Shown: positions 26,163 through 36,068, counted from the first letter of the stretch. The stretch: 64,000 nucleotides of DNA from JAIEOG01 sp964611895 (GCA_964611895.1 CAZTDN010000002.1:97827-161826); one strand, 5' to 3'. Made by a program: numbers and translations. The notes: generated by a model from the sequence alone, not told the origin.

Positions 26163-26426
26163 ATGGGAGTAAAGTACTTAATCCGATCCATGCTCGTGGG
26201 TGGCGCGATAGGCGTTATCTTGGTCACGTGGTTGGGCCCAGGCTACCTGGTCTGGTATTTCAAACCACCGGTGAGCAATGCACTCAGCTGCGAAATCCCT
26301 ATTGAGTGGGCGCTGACCCGACTTCGAAATGCCCAAATCATTGCTCTCGCGCTAGGCAGTTTTGCGGGAGTGTTGGTGCTTTTTGGATACCAGAGACGCA
26401 AAAAAGAAAAACACCAGCGCACCTAA
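26163..26426 (+). CDS. Small membrane protein of unknown function, 87 aa
   Basis: The ATG at 26163 follows GGAGAGG. Two hydrophobic segments (about 6-33 and 56-75) flank a short loop with one cysteine (NALSCEIPIEW); the C-terminus is very basic (QRRKKEKHQRT). The ribosome-binding site and composition support a real gene, but its last 75 bases overlap the 3' end of the convergent GT87 gene, which is unusual. No family recognised. Confidence 0.65.
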   Translation: MGVKYLIRSMLVGGAIGVILVTWLGPGYLVWYFKPPVSNALSCEIPIEWALTRLRNAQIIALALGSFAGVLVLFGYQRRKKEKHQRT

Positions 26427-27473
26427 CAAACACCATAACGGAAATCGGTGTATCCCCCAGTTTTGGCACTCTAACCAGTGACAAGTGGTTGGGTTCAAAA
26501 AACCTATGCCGAACCACAATACCGAAGCTGCAACGAGGTAAAGCCTCGCTGCTACACCTTCAGTCTGATCCCACCTCTGTGCTACCCAGTAGATCCACGG
26601 AGTCAAAAGGGCGTAGTTCTGAAACCAGGCCATCGGTGTGAACAAAACAAAACACGCGCTGGCACAGGCCAAACCGAGTAGCGATGGTAGCCACGCTGCT
26701 GCCAAAGTGGCCAGCAGAAGCCCTGCCGCCAAAAAAACGTTTGGGGTCAGAATAGAATTCCCACCAAAAACTGAAGGGAATCCGTGGTTGTCAAAACGCA
26801 GGAGGTGTTTTGCCGATGACTCGGGCAAAAAAGCGGCCCAGTCTAGCGTGTCCTGAATGAGCCTTGGGCCCCCGAAGAGCAACCCATACGCACCCGCTAA
26901 AATTAATACAGCCGCTACAGCGCCAATAAAGGCACGCTTCCATGAAACGCAATGGCGCGCTACCCAAGGCGCGAAAAATAGGAAGGTAGGCTTAAATAAA
27001 ATGCTCAACGCCAAAACACCGCCAGCAGAAAACGACCTACCACCCCAAACAGCCCACAAAACCAAGGTCAAAAATAGAACGTTGTACTGCCCCAATCGCA
27101 ACTCTGCATTGAGGGGCGTCAGGAACAAAAAAGTAGCCAACAAAACGAGGTTTGCTCTCCGAGTCTTTGGCACTTGCACCTGTTCGAGGAACAGGCGGCA
27201 AAGTGTGAAATAGGCGATAAACTGCAAAACGTCCCACAAGCGCTCCACCCAAAACTGGGGGAAATAGGTCAGAGGAAGAATTAACAAAGTTACCAGTGGC
27301 GGTTTGGTATGCTCGTTTGCGTCACTCAAACGATAAACGGACTCACCCTGAAAAAGCCGCTCTCCGGCGAGATAGAGAATCCCCAAGTCCGTTCGCCCGG
27401 TTTTTTGGAAAAGTGTGGGGAGCACCACCCCGACCATAAACACCACGAGCAAAACTTTCCCTTTTTTGCTCAT
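26352..27473 (-). CDS. GT87-like polyprenyl-phosphate mannosyltransferase (DUF2029)
   Basis: 373 aa with about nine membrane segments. The first loop has FQKTGRTDLGILYLAGERLF..SVY, and further on KPPLVTLLILPLTYF and ELRLGQYNVLFLTLV, which match the GT87/DUF2029 pattern of D-x-x-x-Y, GQxN and KP motifs. The downstream SILFKPTFLFFAPW is the KP element. GT87 enzymes use polyprenyl-phosphate sugars on the outer face of the inner membrane. Its start overlaps the Nudix stop by 4 bases, so the two are coupled. Acceptor unknown. Confidence 0.85.
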   Translation of the reverse strand: MSKKGKVLLVVFMVGVVLPTLFQKTGRTDLGILYLAGERLFQGESVYRLSDANEHTKPPLVTLLILPLTYFPQFWVERLWDVLQFIAYFTLCRLFLEQVQVPKTRRANLVLLATFLFLTPLNAELRLGQYNVLFLTLVLWAVWGGRSFSAGGVLALSILFKPTFLFFAPWVARHCVSWKRAFIGAVAAVLILAGAYGLLFGGPRLIQDTLDWAAFLPESSAKHLLRFDNHGFPSVFGGNSILTPNVFLAAGLLLATLAAAWLPSLLGLACASACFVLFTPMAWFQNYALLTPWIYWVAQRWDQTEGVAARLYLVAASVLWFGIGFLNPTTCHWLECQNWGIHRFPLWCLLGALVFFFFASLVSKKHQHSRKTA

Positions 27474-27973
27474 CTGAAAAACGCCTCGCCGCTGAATGCA
27501 CGCAAGTCTGCCAATCGGATTTCGTGGGAGTTTAACAAAGGTTTTGGGGCCTGCTCGGGCTCAAACCAGCCCCACTCGGAGACTTCCTCATTTGGGCGAA
27601 TTTCCCCCCGATACTCTTCAAAAAGAAAAACCGCGGTGACAAACTGCCCCATGCCACTGGGGGATAAGGGGTGAGCAACGACATTCAGCGCCGGATCAGA
27701 ATAAATTCCGACCAATCTCCCGCCCCGCACTTCAATCCCCACTTCTTCATGCACTTCCCGCACGCAGGCGCTCAACCAAGTCTCCCCCGGGTCAAAGTGC
27801 CCACCCGGGAGACACCAGTAACCTGGAGCTCGAACTTTCGCAGAACGCTGGGTGAGGAGTACCCTACCCTGAGAATCCACGACAGCTGCGTTTACAGCAG
27901 GGAAAAAAGTGATTTTCAGATTTTGATCGACTCCCACATTGCTCTTCGTACCACTCTCCTTTAGAGCTGTCAT
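27470..27973 (-). CDS. Nudix hydrolase
   Basis: The Nudix box GGHFDPGETWLSACVREVHE, continuing EVGIEV, is complete (about residues 60-85 from the chosen start). LLTQRSAKVRAPGYWCLPGG precedes it. The frame is open up to 28150, but that upstream part lies antisense to tgt, so I start at ATG 27973, which has AAAGGAC upstream. Its family members hydrolyse nucleoside-diphosphate-linked substrates; the exact substrate cannot be inferred. The start is only 4 bases from the divergent tgt start. 167 aa. Confidence 0.9.
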   Translation of the reverse strand: MTALKESGTKSNVGVDQNLKITFFPAVNAAVVDSQGRVLLTQRSAKVRAPGYWCLPGGHFDPGETWLSACVREVHEEVGIEVRGGRLVGIYSDPALNVVAHPLSPSGMGQFVTAVFLFEEYRGEIRPNEEVSEWGWFEPEQAPKPLLNSHEIRLADLRAFSGEAFFR

Positions 27974-27977
27974 AGCA

Positions 27978-29108
27978 ATGTCCTTTGAAGTCCTAAAATC
28001 TGATGGCTTTGCCCGACGGGGCCGATTGACTCTCACCCATGGCGTCGTGGAAACCCCGACTTTCATGCCGGTAGGAACTTTGGGTGCAGTCAAAACCGTC
28101 GCTCCATGGGAGCTCGAAGCCATGGGCGCGCAGATTATTTTAGGAAACACCTACCACCTTTACTTGCGCCCCGGGCTCGAAGTGCTGCGCCATTTTGGTG
28201 GACTGCACCGGTTTATGAAATGGGACAAACCGCTTCTGACCGATAGTGGGGGATTTCAGGTTTTTAGTCTGGATGCCCGGCGTAAAGTGACGGACGAAGG
28301 GGTTCTGTTTCGCTCGCACCTCAATGGAGATGCTATCCACCTCACCCCCGAGTTATCGGCGCAAATTCAACAGGCCATCGGTTCGGACATCGCAATGCTT
28401 TTTGATGAATGCGTTGCTTTGCCTAGTCCCAACCACGTCTTGGAACAAGCGGTGAAACGCAGCCTAGAATGGGGAAAGCGGTTTTTGGATGTTCCCCGCC
28501 TTTCGGGACAGAAGATTTTTGGAATAGTCCAAGGCGGGACTTCCCCGGATCTGAGAGCACAGAGTTTGGAAGGCACTCTAGCTTTAGATATTGATGGCCT
28601 CGCAATTGGGGGCCTGAGTGTGGGAGAGCCGCATTCGGAGATGATTGCCGTTTTGGAAGGCCTCGCGCCAAAGCTCCCCACACACCTCCCTCATTATTTA
28701 ATGGGCGTAGGAACACCGCGAGATCTTTTGGAGAGCATCCGGTGTGGGATCGATATGTTTGATTGTGTTTTACCCACGCGGAATGGGCGCAACGGAGGTT
28801 TTTTTACTCACGATGGCTTGATTAATATCCGGAACCAAAAACACCAGCTGGATGATGCTCCAATCGACCCCCAGTGCGACTGCCCCTGCTGCTCACGGTA
28901 CTCTCGCGGCTACCTGAGGCACCTCTTCTTGACCAAAGAAATACTGGGGTGTCGCCTTGCCACACTCCATAACCTCCACTATTATCACCGCTTTATGTCG
29001 GCCATCCGGCAGTCCCTTGAGAACGGTAGCTTTCCGGTTTTGTACGGAGAGTGGGCGCCCCGCCTACGGGCAGCGTACCCGGATCGAGGGAAGTCTCAAG
29101 AGGAGTAG
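27978..29108 (+). CDS. tgt: Queuine tRNA-guanine transglycosylase
   Basis: 376 aa. DSGGFQVFSL and ILGNTYHLYLRPG form the substrate pocket. The nucleophilic aspartate is in MFDCVLPTRNGRNG. The zinc site is CDCPCCSRYSRGYLRHLF with the distant histidine in LHNLHYYHRF. The enzyme exchanges guanine-34 for preQ1 in tRNAs with GUN anticodons. It heads the tgt-yajC-secD-secF-asnS cluster, a common bacterial arrangement. ATG 27978 is the family start; the frame opens at 27939. No clear ribosome-binding site is seen. Confidence 0.96.
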   Translation: MSFEVLKSDGFARRGRLTLTHGVVETPTFMPVGTLGAVKTVAPWELEAMGAQIILGNTYHLYLRPGLEVLRHFGGLHRFMKWDKPLLTDSGGFQVFSLDARRKVTDEGVLFRSHLNGDAIHLTPELSAQIQQAIGSDIAMLFDECVALPSPNHVLEQAVKRSLEWGKRFLDVPRLSGQKIFGIVQGGTSPDLRAQSLEGTLALDIDGLAIGGLSVGEPHSEMIAVLEGLAPKLPTHLPHYLMGVGTPRDLLESIRCGIDMFDCVLPTRNGRNGGFFTHDGLINIRNQKHQLDDAPIDPQCDCPCCSRYSRGYLRHLFLTKEILGCRLATLHNLHYYHRFMSAIRQSLENGSFPVLYGEWAPRLRAAYPDRGKSQEE

Positions 29109-29115
29109 GAATAGA

Positions 29116-29472
29116 ATGTTGAACTGGATTCCCGCGGAATTTTCTCTGATAAACCACGCAATGGCCGAGGCTGCTTCACCCGCACCTCAAGGCGTGACCC
29201 CATTTGTTCCGCTTATTTTGATGTTGGGAATTTTTTATTTTCTCATCATTCGTCCCCAGCAAAAAAAGCAAAAGCTTCACGCGCAATTTATCACAGAGCT
29301 CAAACGGGGCGATATGATCGTCACCAACTCTGGCATCATTGGAACGATCAAAGTTCTCAGTGAAAAGTTCGTCACCCTAGAAATAGACGAAGGCGTTAAC
29401 ATGAAAGTTTTGCGCAACCACGTCTCTGAAAGTGCCAATAATTTGAAAGAAGAGTCCAAGCCGAAGGCTTGA
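29116..29472 (+). CDS. yajC: Preprotein translocase subunit YajC
   Basis: The ATG at 29116 is preceded by AGGAGTAGGA and gives a 118-residue protein. One membrane segment (about 30-49) with the family motif FLIIRPQQKKQK, followed by a small soluble domain (KRGDMIVTNSGIIGTIKVLS). It accompanies SecDF in protein export. It begins 7 bases after the tgt stop. Confidence 0.95.
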   Translation: MLNWIPAEFSLINHAMAEAASPAPQGVTPFVPLILMLGIFYFLIIRPQQKKQKLHAQFITELKRGDMIVTNSGIIGTIKVLSEKFVTLEIDEGVNMKVLRNHVSESANNLKEESKPKA

Positions 29473-29493
29473 TAGACAGAAGGGGATTTAAAT

Positions 29494-31254
29494 ATGAAGG
29501 GGCTCAACTGGAGAATCAGTGTCGTCGTCGCCTCGATTCTTTTTGGCTTTTACCTGCTCGTTCCAACTATTCTCAAATTTGGATACGGGAAGACAGTACC
29601 ACGAGCCCCTAAAGCGGATGATCCTTGGTACTACAGCATCCTCCCCACTGAAACCTTGAAACTAGGCTTGGACCTTCAGGGTGGATTGCACTTAGTCCTC
29701 GGGATCGATTTTGACGAAGTCAGCCGAAACGGGGCGATCAAAATCAAAACACAAATCCGCGAAATCGCCGACAACGCCAAAATCAACGGAATCGCCTTAG
29801 ACACGAACTCGAAGAACGAAATTGAAGTTCGATTTGAAAGTGAAGCGGAGTGGAAGAAACTCGATGCCGAGATTGGGAAAAGCCTCGGTACCTGGGTCGA
29901 TTTTGTTTCCCAAGGACCTAAATCCGCACTTCTACGGCCCAGCGAAACGCGCCAGCAGTCCATTCGTGATGAAGCGATGGAACAATCCCTCGAAACGCTT
30001 CGCAACCGAATTGACGAGTTTGGCATTGCAGAACCCATCATTCAGCGTCAGGGTGAAGAAAAAATCCTAGTCCAGTTCCCAGGAGTCCAGGAAACAGGCC
30101 GCTTGAAGGACATTATCGCGCGTACCGCAAAGCTCTCCTTCCAGATCGTTCTCACCGGCCCCGAAGCTCCCAACGGCACCCCTTCAGAGTCTCAGTTGAA
30201 ACAATGGGTAATGGACTTTGAAAAAAGCACAGGAACCAAGCCCGATCCTACTCAGCCAATTTCCGATTATCTGCGCAAAATCAACACTCACTTGGAAAGC
30301 AAGCTACCCAAGGGCTCGGATCTTTTCTTTCAAAAGAAAGTCGATATCAACACCAAAGAGGTCCAGTACATCCCGTATCTTCTTGCCGAAGAAGCCCTGG
30401 TCACTGGGGAAGATCTCGAAGACGCTCGATACAACTTTGATCCTAAAACCAATGACCCCATCGTTGAGTTTCAGATGACCCCTACTGGAGCCACTAAGTT
30501 TGAGAAAGCAACGGGAGAGAACGTCAATCGCTTTATGGCGATCGTTTTGGATAACAACGTCCATTCGGCTCCTCGAATCAAAAATCGCATTCCGGGTGGA
30601 AGAGCGATGATCGAAATGGCTTCTGGTGGACGCAGCGTTCAGGAGCTGCTTGAGGATGCCAAAGATACCTCTCTTGTTCTGCGATCAGGGGCTTTGCCCG
30701 CTCGCCTACTCTTTTTAGAAGAGCGCGTTATTGGCCCATCGTTAGGAGCGGACGCCATCCGAGCCGGAATGAACTCTTTTATCGCTGGACTGGCTTTAGT
30801 TTTCCTGTTCATGGCGGTTTATTATAGGGCCTCAGGTTTCGTGGCGTCCGTTGCACTGGCTCTGAATGGACTCTTTGTTTTGGCCATGATGGCGGCATTT
30901 GAAGGGACACTCACTTTGCCAGGCTTGGCTGGACTGACCTTAACTCTTGGCATGGCGGTAGATGCCAATGTGCTTATTTTTGAGCATATTCGAGAAGAAC
31001 TGAAACACGGAAAATCTGTGAGTTCTGCAATTTCGGAGGGTTTCAGTCGGGCTTGGTCTGCAATCCTAGACGGAAATTTAACCACCATGGTGGCTGGCCT
31101 GGTTTTGATCAGCTTTGGTTATGGACCCATTCGAGGATTTGCAGTGACTACGCTGATGGGATTGACTTGCTCCATGTACACTGCGGTCTTTGTCACTCGG
31201 GTTGTGTTCGACTGGTGGGTTGTTTCTCAAAACCGCAAAACTTTGAGTATCTAA
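29494..31254 (+). CDS. secD: Protein translocase subunit SecD
   Basis: 586 aa. One N-terminal membrane segment, then KLGLDLQGGLHLVLGID, the SecD signature. A large periplasmic P1 domain follows, with TLRNRIDEFGIAEPIIQRQG. The remaining five membrane segments start near LGADAIRAGMNSFIAGLALV and include GMAVDANVLIFEHIREELK. With SecF it uses the proton gradient to pull translocated proteins through SecYEG. secF starts 12 bases later. Confidence 0.97.
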   Translation: MKGLNWRISVVVASILFGFYLLVPTILKFGYGKTVPRAPKADDPWYYSILPTETLKLGLDLQGGLHLVLGIDFDEVSRNGAIKIKTQIREIADNAKINGIALDTNSKNEIEVRFESEAEWKKLDAEIGKSLGTWVDFVSQGPKSALLRPSETRQQSIRDEAMEQSLETLRNRIDEFGIAEPIIQRQGEEKILVQFPGVQETGRLKDIIARTAKLSFQIVLTGPEAPNGTPSESQLKQWVMDFEKSTGTKPDPTQPISDYLRKINTHLESKLPKGSDLFFQKKVDINTKEVQYIPYLLAEEALVTGEDLEDARYNFDPKTNDPIVEFQMTPTGATKFEKATGENVNRFMAIVLDNNVHSAPRIKNRIPGGRAMIEMASGGRSVQELLEDAKDTSLVLRSGALPARLLFLEERVIGPSLGADAIRAGMNSFIAGLALVFLFMAVYYRASGFVASVALALNGLFVLAMMAAFEGTLTLPGLAGLTLTLGMAVDANVLIFEHIREELKHGKSVSSAISEGFSRAWSAILDGNLTTMVAGLVLISFGYGPIRGFAVTTLMGLTCSMYTAVFVTRVVFDWWVVSQNRKTLSI

Positions 31255-31266
31255 TAAGGGACTGAA

Positions 31267-32199
31267 ATGAAATTTTTTGAACTCGTTCCCAACAACCTGA
31301 ACATCGACTTCATCGGAAAGTTTAAACTGTTTGTGGTGATCTCTTTGCTTTCGGTCAGCGCCACTATCGTAGGGATGTTTACCCGAGGCTTCAACTTTGG
31401 AATCGACTTTACTGGAGGAACTTCGATCCAGCTTAAATTCAAATCTCCAAAGTCGATTGAAGAAGCTCGGAAATTTATGGAAGAACTGGGCGTTCCAGAC
31501 GCTTCGGTGGTCGCCATGGACAAAGTGAACCAGGAGTATTTGATTACTGCCCGTACAGTGACCGATGCCAAAGAAGCCCCCTTGCCCAAACGCATCATTG
31601 AAAAAGCTGGGGCGGGTGAAGTTAGCATCTCCCAAGCAGACATCGTCGGCCCCAAGGTGGGCAGTGAGCTTAAGGCCTCGGCCATCCGCTCTCTCGTTTA
31701 TACAATCTTGCTAATCATGGTCTATATCTGGTTCCGTTTTGACTTTAAATTTGCCCCGGGAGCGACCGTGGCGCTTGTGCACGATATGATGGTGGCTGCC
31801 GGTTATTATATTTTGACTCAGCGCGAGTTCGACATCACTGCTATCGCGGCGCTACTAACCATCGCCGGCTATAGCGTCAACGACACGATCGTGATCTACG
31901 ATCGTGTGAGGGAAATGATGAAATTGGGTGGCGACCAGCTGCCCCTCGGACCTACGATCAATAAAGCGATCAACCTCACGCTTTCGCGCACGGTAATTAC
32001 TTCAGGCGCAACTTTTCTTGCGATCATTCCCATTGGGGTATTTTGCGAAGGGCCCATCCAAGATTTTGCCGAAACCATGCTGATAGGTATTTTTGTCGGG
32101 ACTTACTCCACCTATTACATCGCAGCGCCCATGACTATTTACGTGGAGCGCTACTTAAACAAACGCAATCCCTCGGGACGACGGGTCGCCACGGTTTAG
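31267..32199 (+). CDS. secF: Protein translocase subunit SecF
   Basis: 310 aa with FNFGIDFTGGTSIQLKF near the N-terminus. Six membrane segments follow; the fourth and fifth carry GYSVNDTIVIYDRVRE and SRTVITSGATFLAIIP. Partner of SecD directly upstream. The C-terminal end is short and basic. The asnS start follows after 4 bases. Confidence 0.97.
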   Translation: MKFFELVPNNLNIDFIGKFKLFVVISLLSVSATIVGMFTRGFNFGIDFTGGTSIQLKFKSPKSIEEARKFMEELGVPDASVVAMDKVNQEYLITARTVTDAKEAPLPKRIIEKAGAGEVSISQADIVGPKVGSELKASAIRSLVYTILLIMVYIWFRFDFKFAPGATVALVHDMMVAAGYYILTQREFDITAIAALLTIAGYSVNDTIVIYDRVREMMKLGGDQLPLGPTINKAINLTLSRTVITSGATFLAIIPIGVFCEGPIQDFAETMLIGIFVGTYSTYYIAAPMTIYVERYLNKRNPSGRRVATV

Positions 32200-32203
32200 A
32201 ACA

Positions 32204-33496
32204 ATGGCATTCGCACGCATCCAAGAGCTTGGCGCCCACATAGGGTCTTCAGTTACTTTACGAGGCTGGGTTTACGCAAAGCGGAGCAGCGGCAAAATCA
32301 AATTTCTTATGCTGCGCGACGGCAGCGGAATCGTTCAAATCGTTTTTGTCAAAACGCAGGTTTCCGAAAAAACGTGGGACGACTTCGAAAAACTCACACA
32401 GGAAACCTCTGTTCATGTCACAGGCAAAGTAAAGCCCGATACACGCTCCAAGCTAGGTGTTGAGCTGGAAGGTGAATCCATTGAAATCTTGCAAATTGCC
32501 CAAGACTATCCAATCGGCCCCAAAGAACACGGGCCAGATTTTTTGCTGTCAAATCGACATCTTTGGTTGAGAAGCCAACGTCCACACGCGGTCTTGAGAA
32601 TTCGAGATCGCTTTGTCAAAGCGGTGAGAGATTTTTTTGATAAAGACGGCTTTGTACTAGTGGATACGCCCATATTTACTCCCGCGGCGTGCGAAGGAAC
32701 CACCACACTTTTTGAAACAGAATACTTTGGAGACAAAGCGTACCTCTCTCAGAGTGGTCAACTCTATGGCGAAGCAGCAGCGATGGCGTTTGGTAAAGTG
32801 TACTGCTTCGGGCCTACGTTTCGAGCTGAAAAAAGCAAGACCCGACGCCATCTCACCGAATTTTGGATGATTGAGCCAGAGGTTGCGTTTAACGACCTCG
32901 AAGACAATATGCGCCTGGCGGAGAGATTTTTAGAATATACGGTTGGCTTTGTCTTAGAACACTGCAAGACGGAGTTTGCGACCCTAGAACGTGACACCTC
33001 CGCACTCGAAAGGGTCAAAGCGCCTTTTCCTCGAATCTCCTATACCGAAGCAGTAGAAATTCTGAAAAAGAAAGGCATTCCTTTTGAATGGGGCGGAGAC
33101 TTTGGCGCCCCAGAAGAGACGGCCATTAGTCAGGAGTTTGATAGGCCTGTTTTCATTCATCGCTTTCCCACAGCGATCAAGGCATTTTACATGAAGCCCG
33201 ATCCGACCAACCCCAAAGTTGCGCTGGGCGTAGATTGCATTGCTCCGGAAGGGTACGGAGAGATCATCGGAGGAGGACAGCGAGAAGAAAACCTCGAAGC
33301 GCTTCGACAAAGAATCCACGAGCATGGGCTCCAAGAAGAAAACTTTAACTGGTTCCTCGACCTTAGAAAGTACGGAAGCGTACCTCATGCGGGTTTTGGA
33401 CTGGGGCTCGAACGTACCATCTCGTGGCTTTGTGGGTTAGAACACTTGCGAGAAGCAGCAGCCTTTCCCCGCATGATGTACCGAATCTACCCCTAG
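32204..33496 (+). CDS. asnS: Asparaginyl-tRNA synthetase
   Basis: 430-residue class IIb enzyme. The N-terminal OB-fold (LRGWVYAKRSSGKIKFLMLR) binds the anticodon. Motif 1 contains FVLVDTPIFTPAACEGTTTL (Asn-specific rather than Asp-specific), motif 2 has GPTFRAEKSKTRRHLTEFWM, and motif 3 GFGLGLERTISWLCG. A discriminating AsnRS means this organism charges Asn directly. It is the last gene of the tgt-sec cluster. Its stop shares the CTAG tetranucleotide with the convergent gene at 33493. Confidence 0.97.
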   Translation: MAFARIQELGAHIGSSVTLRGWVYAKRSSGKIKFLMLRDGSGIVQIVFVKTQVSEKTWDDFEKLTQETSVHVTGKVKPDTRSKLGVELEGESIEILQIAQDYPIGPKEHGPDFLLSNRHLWLRSQRPHAVLRIRDRFVKAVRDFFDKDGFVLVDTPIFTPAACEGTTTLFETEYFGDKAYLSQSGQLYGEAAAMAFGKVYCFGPTFRAEKSKTRRHLTEFWMIEPEVAFNDLEDNMRLAERFLEYTVGFVLEHCKTEFATLERDTSALERVKAPFPRISYTEAVEILKKKGIPFEWGGDFGAPEETAISQEFDRPVFIHRFPTAIKAFYMKPDPTNPKVALGVDCIAPEGYGEIIGGGQREENLEALRQRIHEHGLQEENFNWFLDLRKYGSVPHAGFGLGLERTISWLCGLEHLREAAAFPRMMYRIYP

Positions 33497-35319
33497 CGAA
33501 CCGGGGCAGCCGAAGCTACGGAATTTTTTTCTACCGGGGCCGCAGAACCTACTGTTTTCCCTGCATCGGAAGACTCTTTTTCGCCCTGAGAGACGGCGGG
33601 AGCACCCTCTTGTGCAGCTTTGGCCTTTGCCGCCTCTTCTTCGAGCTTTTTATTTTTTCGAGTCGCGACTTCCTCAGTAAGACGTTTCACCGTCTTTGCT
33701 ACGAGAGAAGGGACTATATTTTTTTCCACTTCGTCGAGGACGCGTTCATCTGTAATACCCCCGAACAAGTTAGCAGTAGATTCGCGGTACACCAGGGTGA
33801 GATACCTCTTGAGAATCGTTTCCTGAGTGACTTTGTCCTCAGTAAAAACGAGCGACATAACACGGTCCAAGGTAGACATTTGAGTGCGATTGGCCACCAC
33901 CACTACGGCCTCTTCCACACTTTTTTCCACCCGGTTGATCTCCGCAGCTGGATTCGCCAAGATTTCGGCAACGCGCTTGTTTAACAGCTGCGCCTTGCCA
34001 CCCTGTGCGTCATCCATGAGAGTCAGCTGACCGCGAATGAGTTCCACGATATTGGACTCCTCAGCATGCAGGAGATTGGACGCAATTTGCGTGAAGGGAG
34101 CCATTCGATTTTGGCTCAGTTTTTCACTTTCCCACTGTCCCTTCAGATCAAGCTTGGCATTTTCATCAATAATTTCTTTTCGACGCGCCTGCGCTTGGGT
34201 CTCTTGAAATGTTTGATTGTGACGGCGCTGGTAGTAGTGGCCATAGACACTCAATGCTGCTGCCGACAACCCCAGGGAACCAAAACTCGTGATCTGACTG
34301 CGATAGCTAGATGAAAAACTAGATGCTTTGCGGGCTTTCTTCACATTAGCTGCCAAGTACCCTAAACTCTGTTGGCATATTTTACTCACCCTGTCAGGCA
34401 CGTCGTCTCGATGAATTTCCTCAGCCCCATGCGAGGGGACCTCAGGAGGCAACAAGAACTGATCCCCCGTTGTGCCGTGGTGCGAGGTGTGAACCGACAT
34501 CACTGCCACCCTCGCATCGGCATTCGCCAAGCTATTGTGCTCGGCTGCAACTTTGTTATAAGAGGCCGCGACACTCTCCGCAGCCCGATTCAACAAAGCC
34601 ATTTTTTCCTTGTAGACGCTCATCCACTTGGACCCGTCTTTGGTTTTGATATATTTCTTGCCTTCAGGTGAGTCTAAATACTCTCCTATATAATCCGGGC
34701 GCTTGGTCGCGTTCCACAATCCAACGGACTGACCTGCTTTGTGCTTTATTTTTTGTATGTGATCGTGGAGATTTTCTTCAGCTTCCACCACGCTTTTGAT
34801 CGCTTCCGCAATGAGTATTGCAGGGATCTTGCTTTTCATATGAGCAATCCAGCCATCATTCTTCTGAATTTTACCTCGCAATACCTCGCCATCCCTAAAG
34901 CGTCCGAGTCGGGTACTCTCTACCAACTGTTCTCGAAGCTGGCTGTTTTCTGCTTCCAGTTCCTGGATTTTTTGCGGGTACCTGAGAAGCTCTTCCCTCT
35001 TAAGCAGGTAATCTTTTTCAAGCTGGTGGTACTTGGAAAGCAGCTCTTTACGTTTGCGCCAAGCCTCGGCCGTCGAAAGCGAAGCCTTAAATGCATAAGT
35101 CAACGACGTCGCCGTTCCTGTGATTAGGATTGTCGCAATTCCAGCTTCACTGCCTAGGTCGCGCACCTGCCGTGTGATGTAGTCTAGCAACCCCACGCCC
35201 GAAACCAATGCGGAAGGATCGGCGGCTTGGGCTGCAGAAGGGAAAACACTCTGCAACTGAGCTACTGCCAAGAGCACGACCACTGTTTTTTTCCACGCAC
35301 GAACCAAACCCAACTCCAT
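33493..35319 (-). CDS. Exported/membrane coiled-coil protein of unknown function, 608 aa
   Basis: I start at ATG 35319, which leads straight into a signal peptide (WKKTVVVLLAVAQ... SAAQA-AD). The frame opens at 35418; the GGGGGA before 35319 is closer than ideal, so the start is uncertain. After a weak membrane segment (GIATILITGTATSLTYAF) comes a long coiled coil (RKELLSKYHQLEKDYLLKRE and beyond, about 110-170). A second hydrophobic stretch follows (SLGLSAAALSVYGHY, about 365-380), then charged helices and an Ala/Lys/Glu/Ser-rich tail. No enzyme motif. Domain order resembles that of the 5354-7015 protein. Its 3' end meets asnS at a shared CTAG. It may be a cell-envelope structural protein, but that is a guess. 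Confidence 0.75.
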   Translation of the reverse strand: MELGLVRAWKKTVVVLLAVAQLQSVFPSAAQAADPSALVSGVGLLDYITRQVRDLGSEAGIATILITGTATSLTYAFKASLSTAEAWRKRKELLSKYHQLEKDYLLKREELLRYPQKIQELEAENSQLREQLVESTRLGRFRDGEVLRGKIQKNDGWIAHMKSKIPAILIAEAIKSVVEAEENLHDHIQKIKHKAGQSVGLWNATKRPDYIGEYLDSPEGKKYIKTKDGSKWMSVYKEKMALLNRAAESVAASYNKVAAEHNSLANADARVAVMSVHTSHHGTTGDQFLLPPEVPSHGAEEIHRDDVPDRVSKICQQSLGYLAANVKKARKASSFSSSYRSQITSFGSLGLSAAALSVYGHYYQRRHNQTFQETQAQARRKEIIDENAKLDLKGQWESEKLSQNRMAPFTQIASNLLHAEESNIVELIRGQLTLMDDAQGGKAQLLNKRVAEILANPAAEINRVEKSVEEAVVVVANRTQMSTLDRVMSLVFTEDKVTQETILKRYLTLVYRESTANLFGGITDERVLDEVEKNIVPSLVAKTVKRLTEEVATRKNKKLEEEAAKAKAAQEGAPAVSQGEKESSDAGKTVGSAAPVEKNSVASAAPVR

Positions 35320-35531
35320 TCCCCCAGGGAGGCACTTAGCAACCCGCATACCAGTGGAGCACAGCCCGTTTACCGCAGCGACAAGTGTCAATAGGTGGGG
35401 GGGCGCGTAACTTGGCACCCTATTCTGCCTAAGAACCCGACAGACTAAGGGGAGATTTCGGCGAATATCGCGGATGGAAATTGACTTGATGCAGCATTTT
35501 TAGTATGCTGCGTTCACTTCCCGGGGGACAA

Positions 35532-36068
35532 ATGAACCAGTTTTTTAAACAGAGTTTTGTTTTAGTCTTCTGCTTGCCCGCAATGGTTTCAGCGGCCCAT
35601 CTAACCCTTCAATCCGATAAGACAAAGTACCCGGTGACAAAAATCGGCTCCGAGACCGCTCAGGCAAACTTGAATATCGTCCTAGGCGATTTGAGCTCCG
35701 CTAGCGGGACTTCACTCCTGCTCAATCTGAAGAATTACACCACCGTGCTTGAGAATGCCCGCAAGGCCCAAGCCGAAACAGAAAACCCTGAACCCCTAAG
35801 CCTCACCTTTGATTTAGATGGCTCGACAGTCGGAGGCGCTTGGCTCAGACACAAAGGAACTCAATACGTAATTCGCCCCGCTATCGAAAAATCTGGCTGC
35901 CGCGTAATAGTAGAACCTTCTCGGGAAACGGACTTTGATCTGTTTGTGGAGTGTAAGAACCTGGTCCCGGACTCAAACGCGCTTACCCTTGAAATGAAGG
36001 CCGAGCTGAGTCAAAGCGTAGCGCTGAGCGAAAAAGTTCACTTTTCCCCTCCGAAGAAAAAACAATAA
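35532..36068 (+). CDS. Secreted protein of unknown function, 178 aa
   Basis: ATG 35532 has GGGGGA just upstream and gives a signal peptide (MNQFFKQSFVLVFCLPAMVSAA). The mature chain looks beta-rich, with short strands such as HLTLQSDK and LTFDLDGS and two cysteines likely to pair (SGCRVIVEP ... VECKNL). No family recognised. The last 96 bases overlap the convergent membrane-protein gene. Confidence 0.7.
   Translation: MNQFFKQSFVLVFCLPAMVSAAHLTLQSDKTKYPVTKIGSETAQANLNIVLGDLSSASGTSLLLNLKNYTTVLENARKAQAETENPEPLSLTFDLDGSTVGGAWLRHKGTQYVIRPAIEKSGCRVIVEPSRETDFDLFVECKNLVPDSNALTLEMKAELSQSVALSEKVHFSPPKKKQ

Noticed and set aside
27974..28150. Extended N-terminus of the Nudix protein
   Set aside because: It lies antisense to the start of tgt and is not conserved in Nudix enzymes; ATG 27973 has AAAGGAC.
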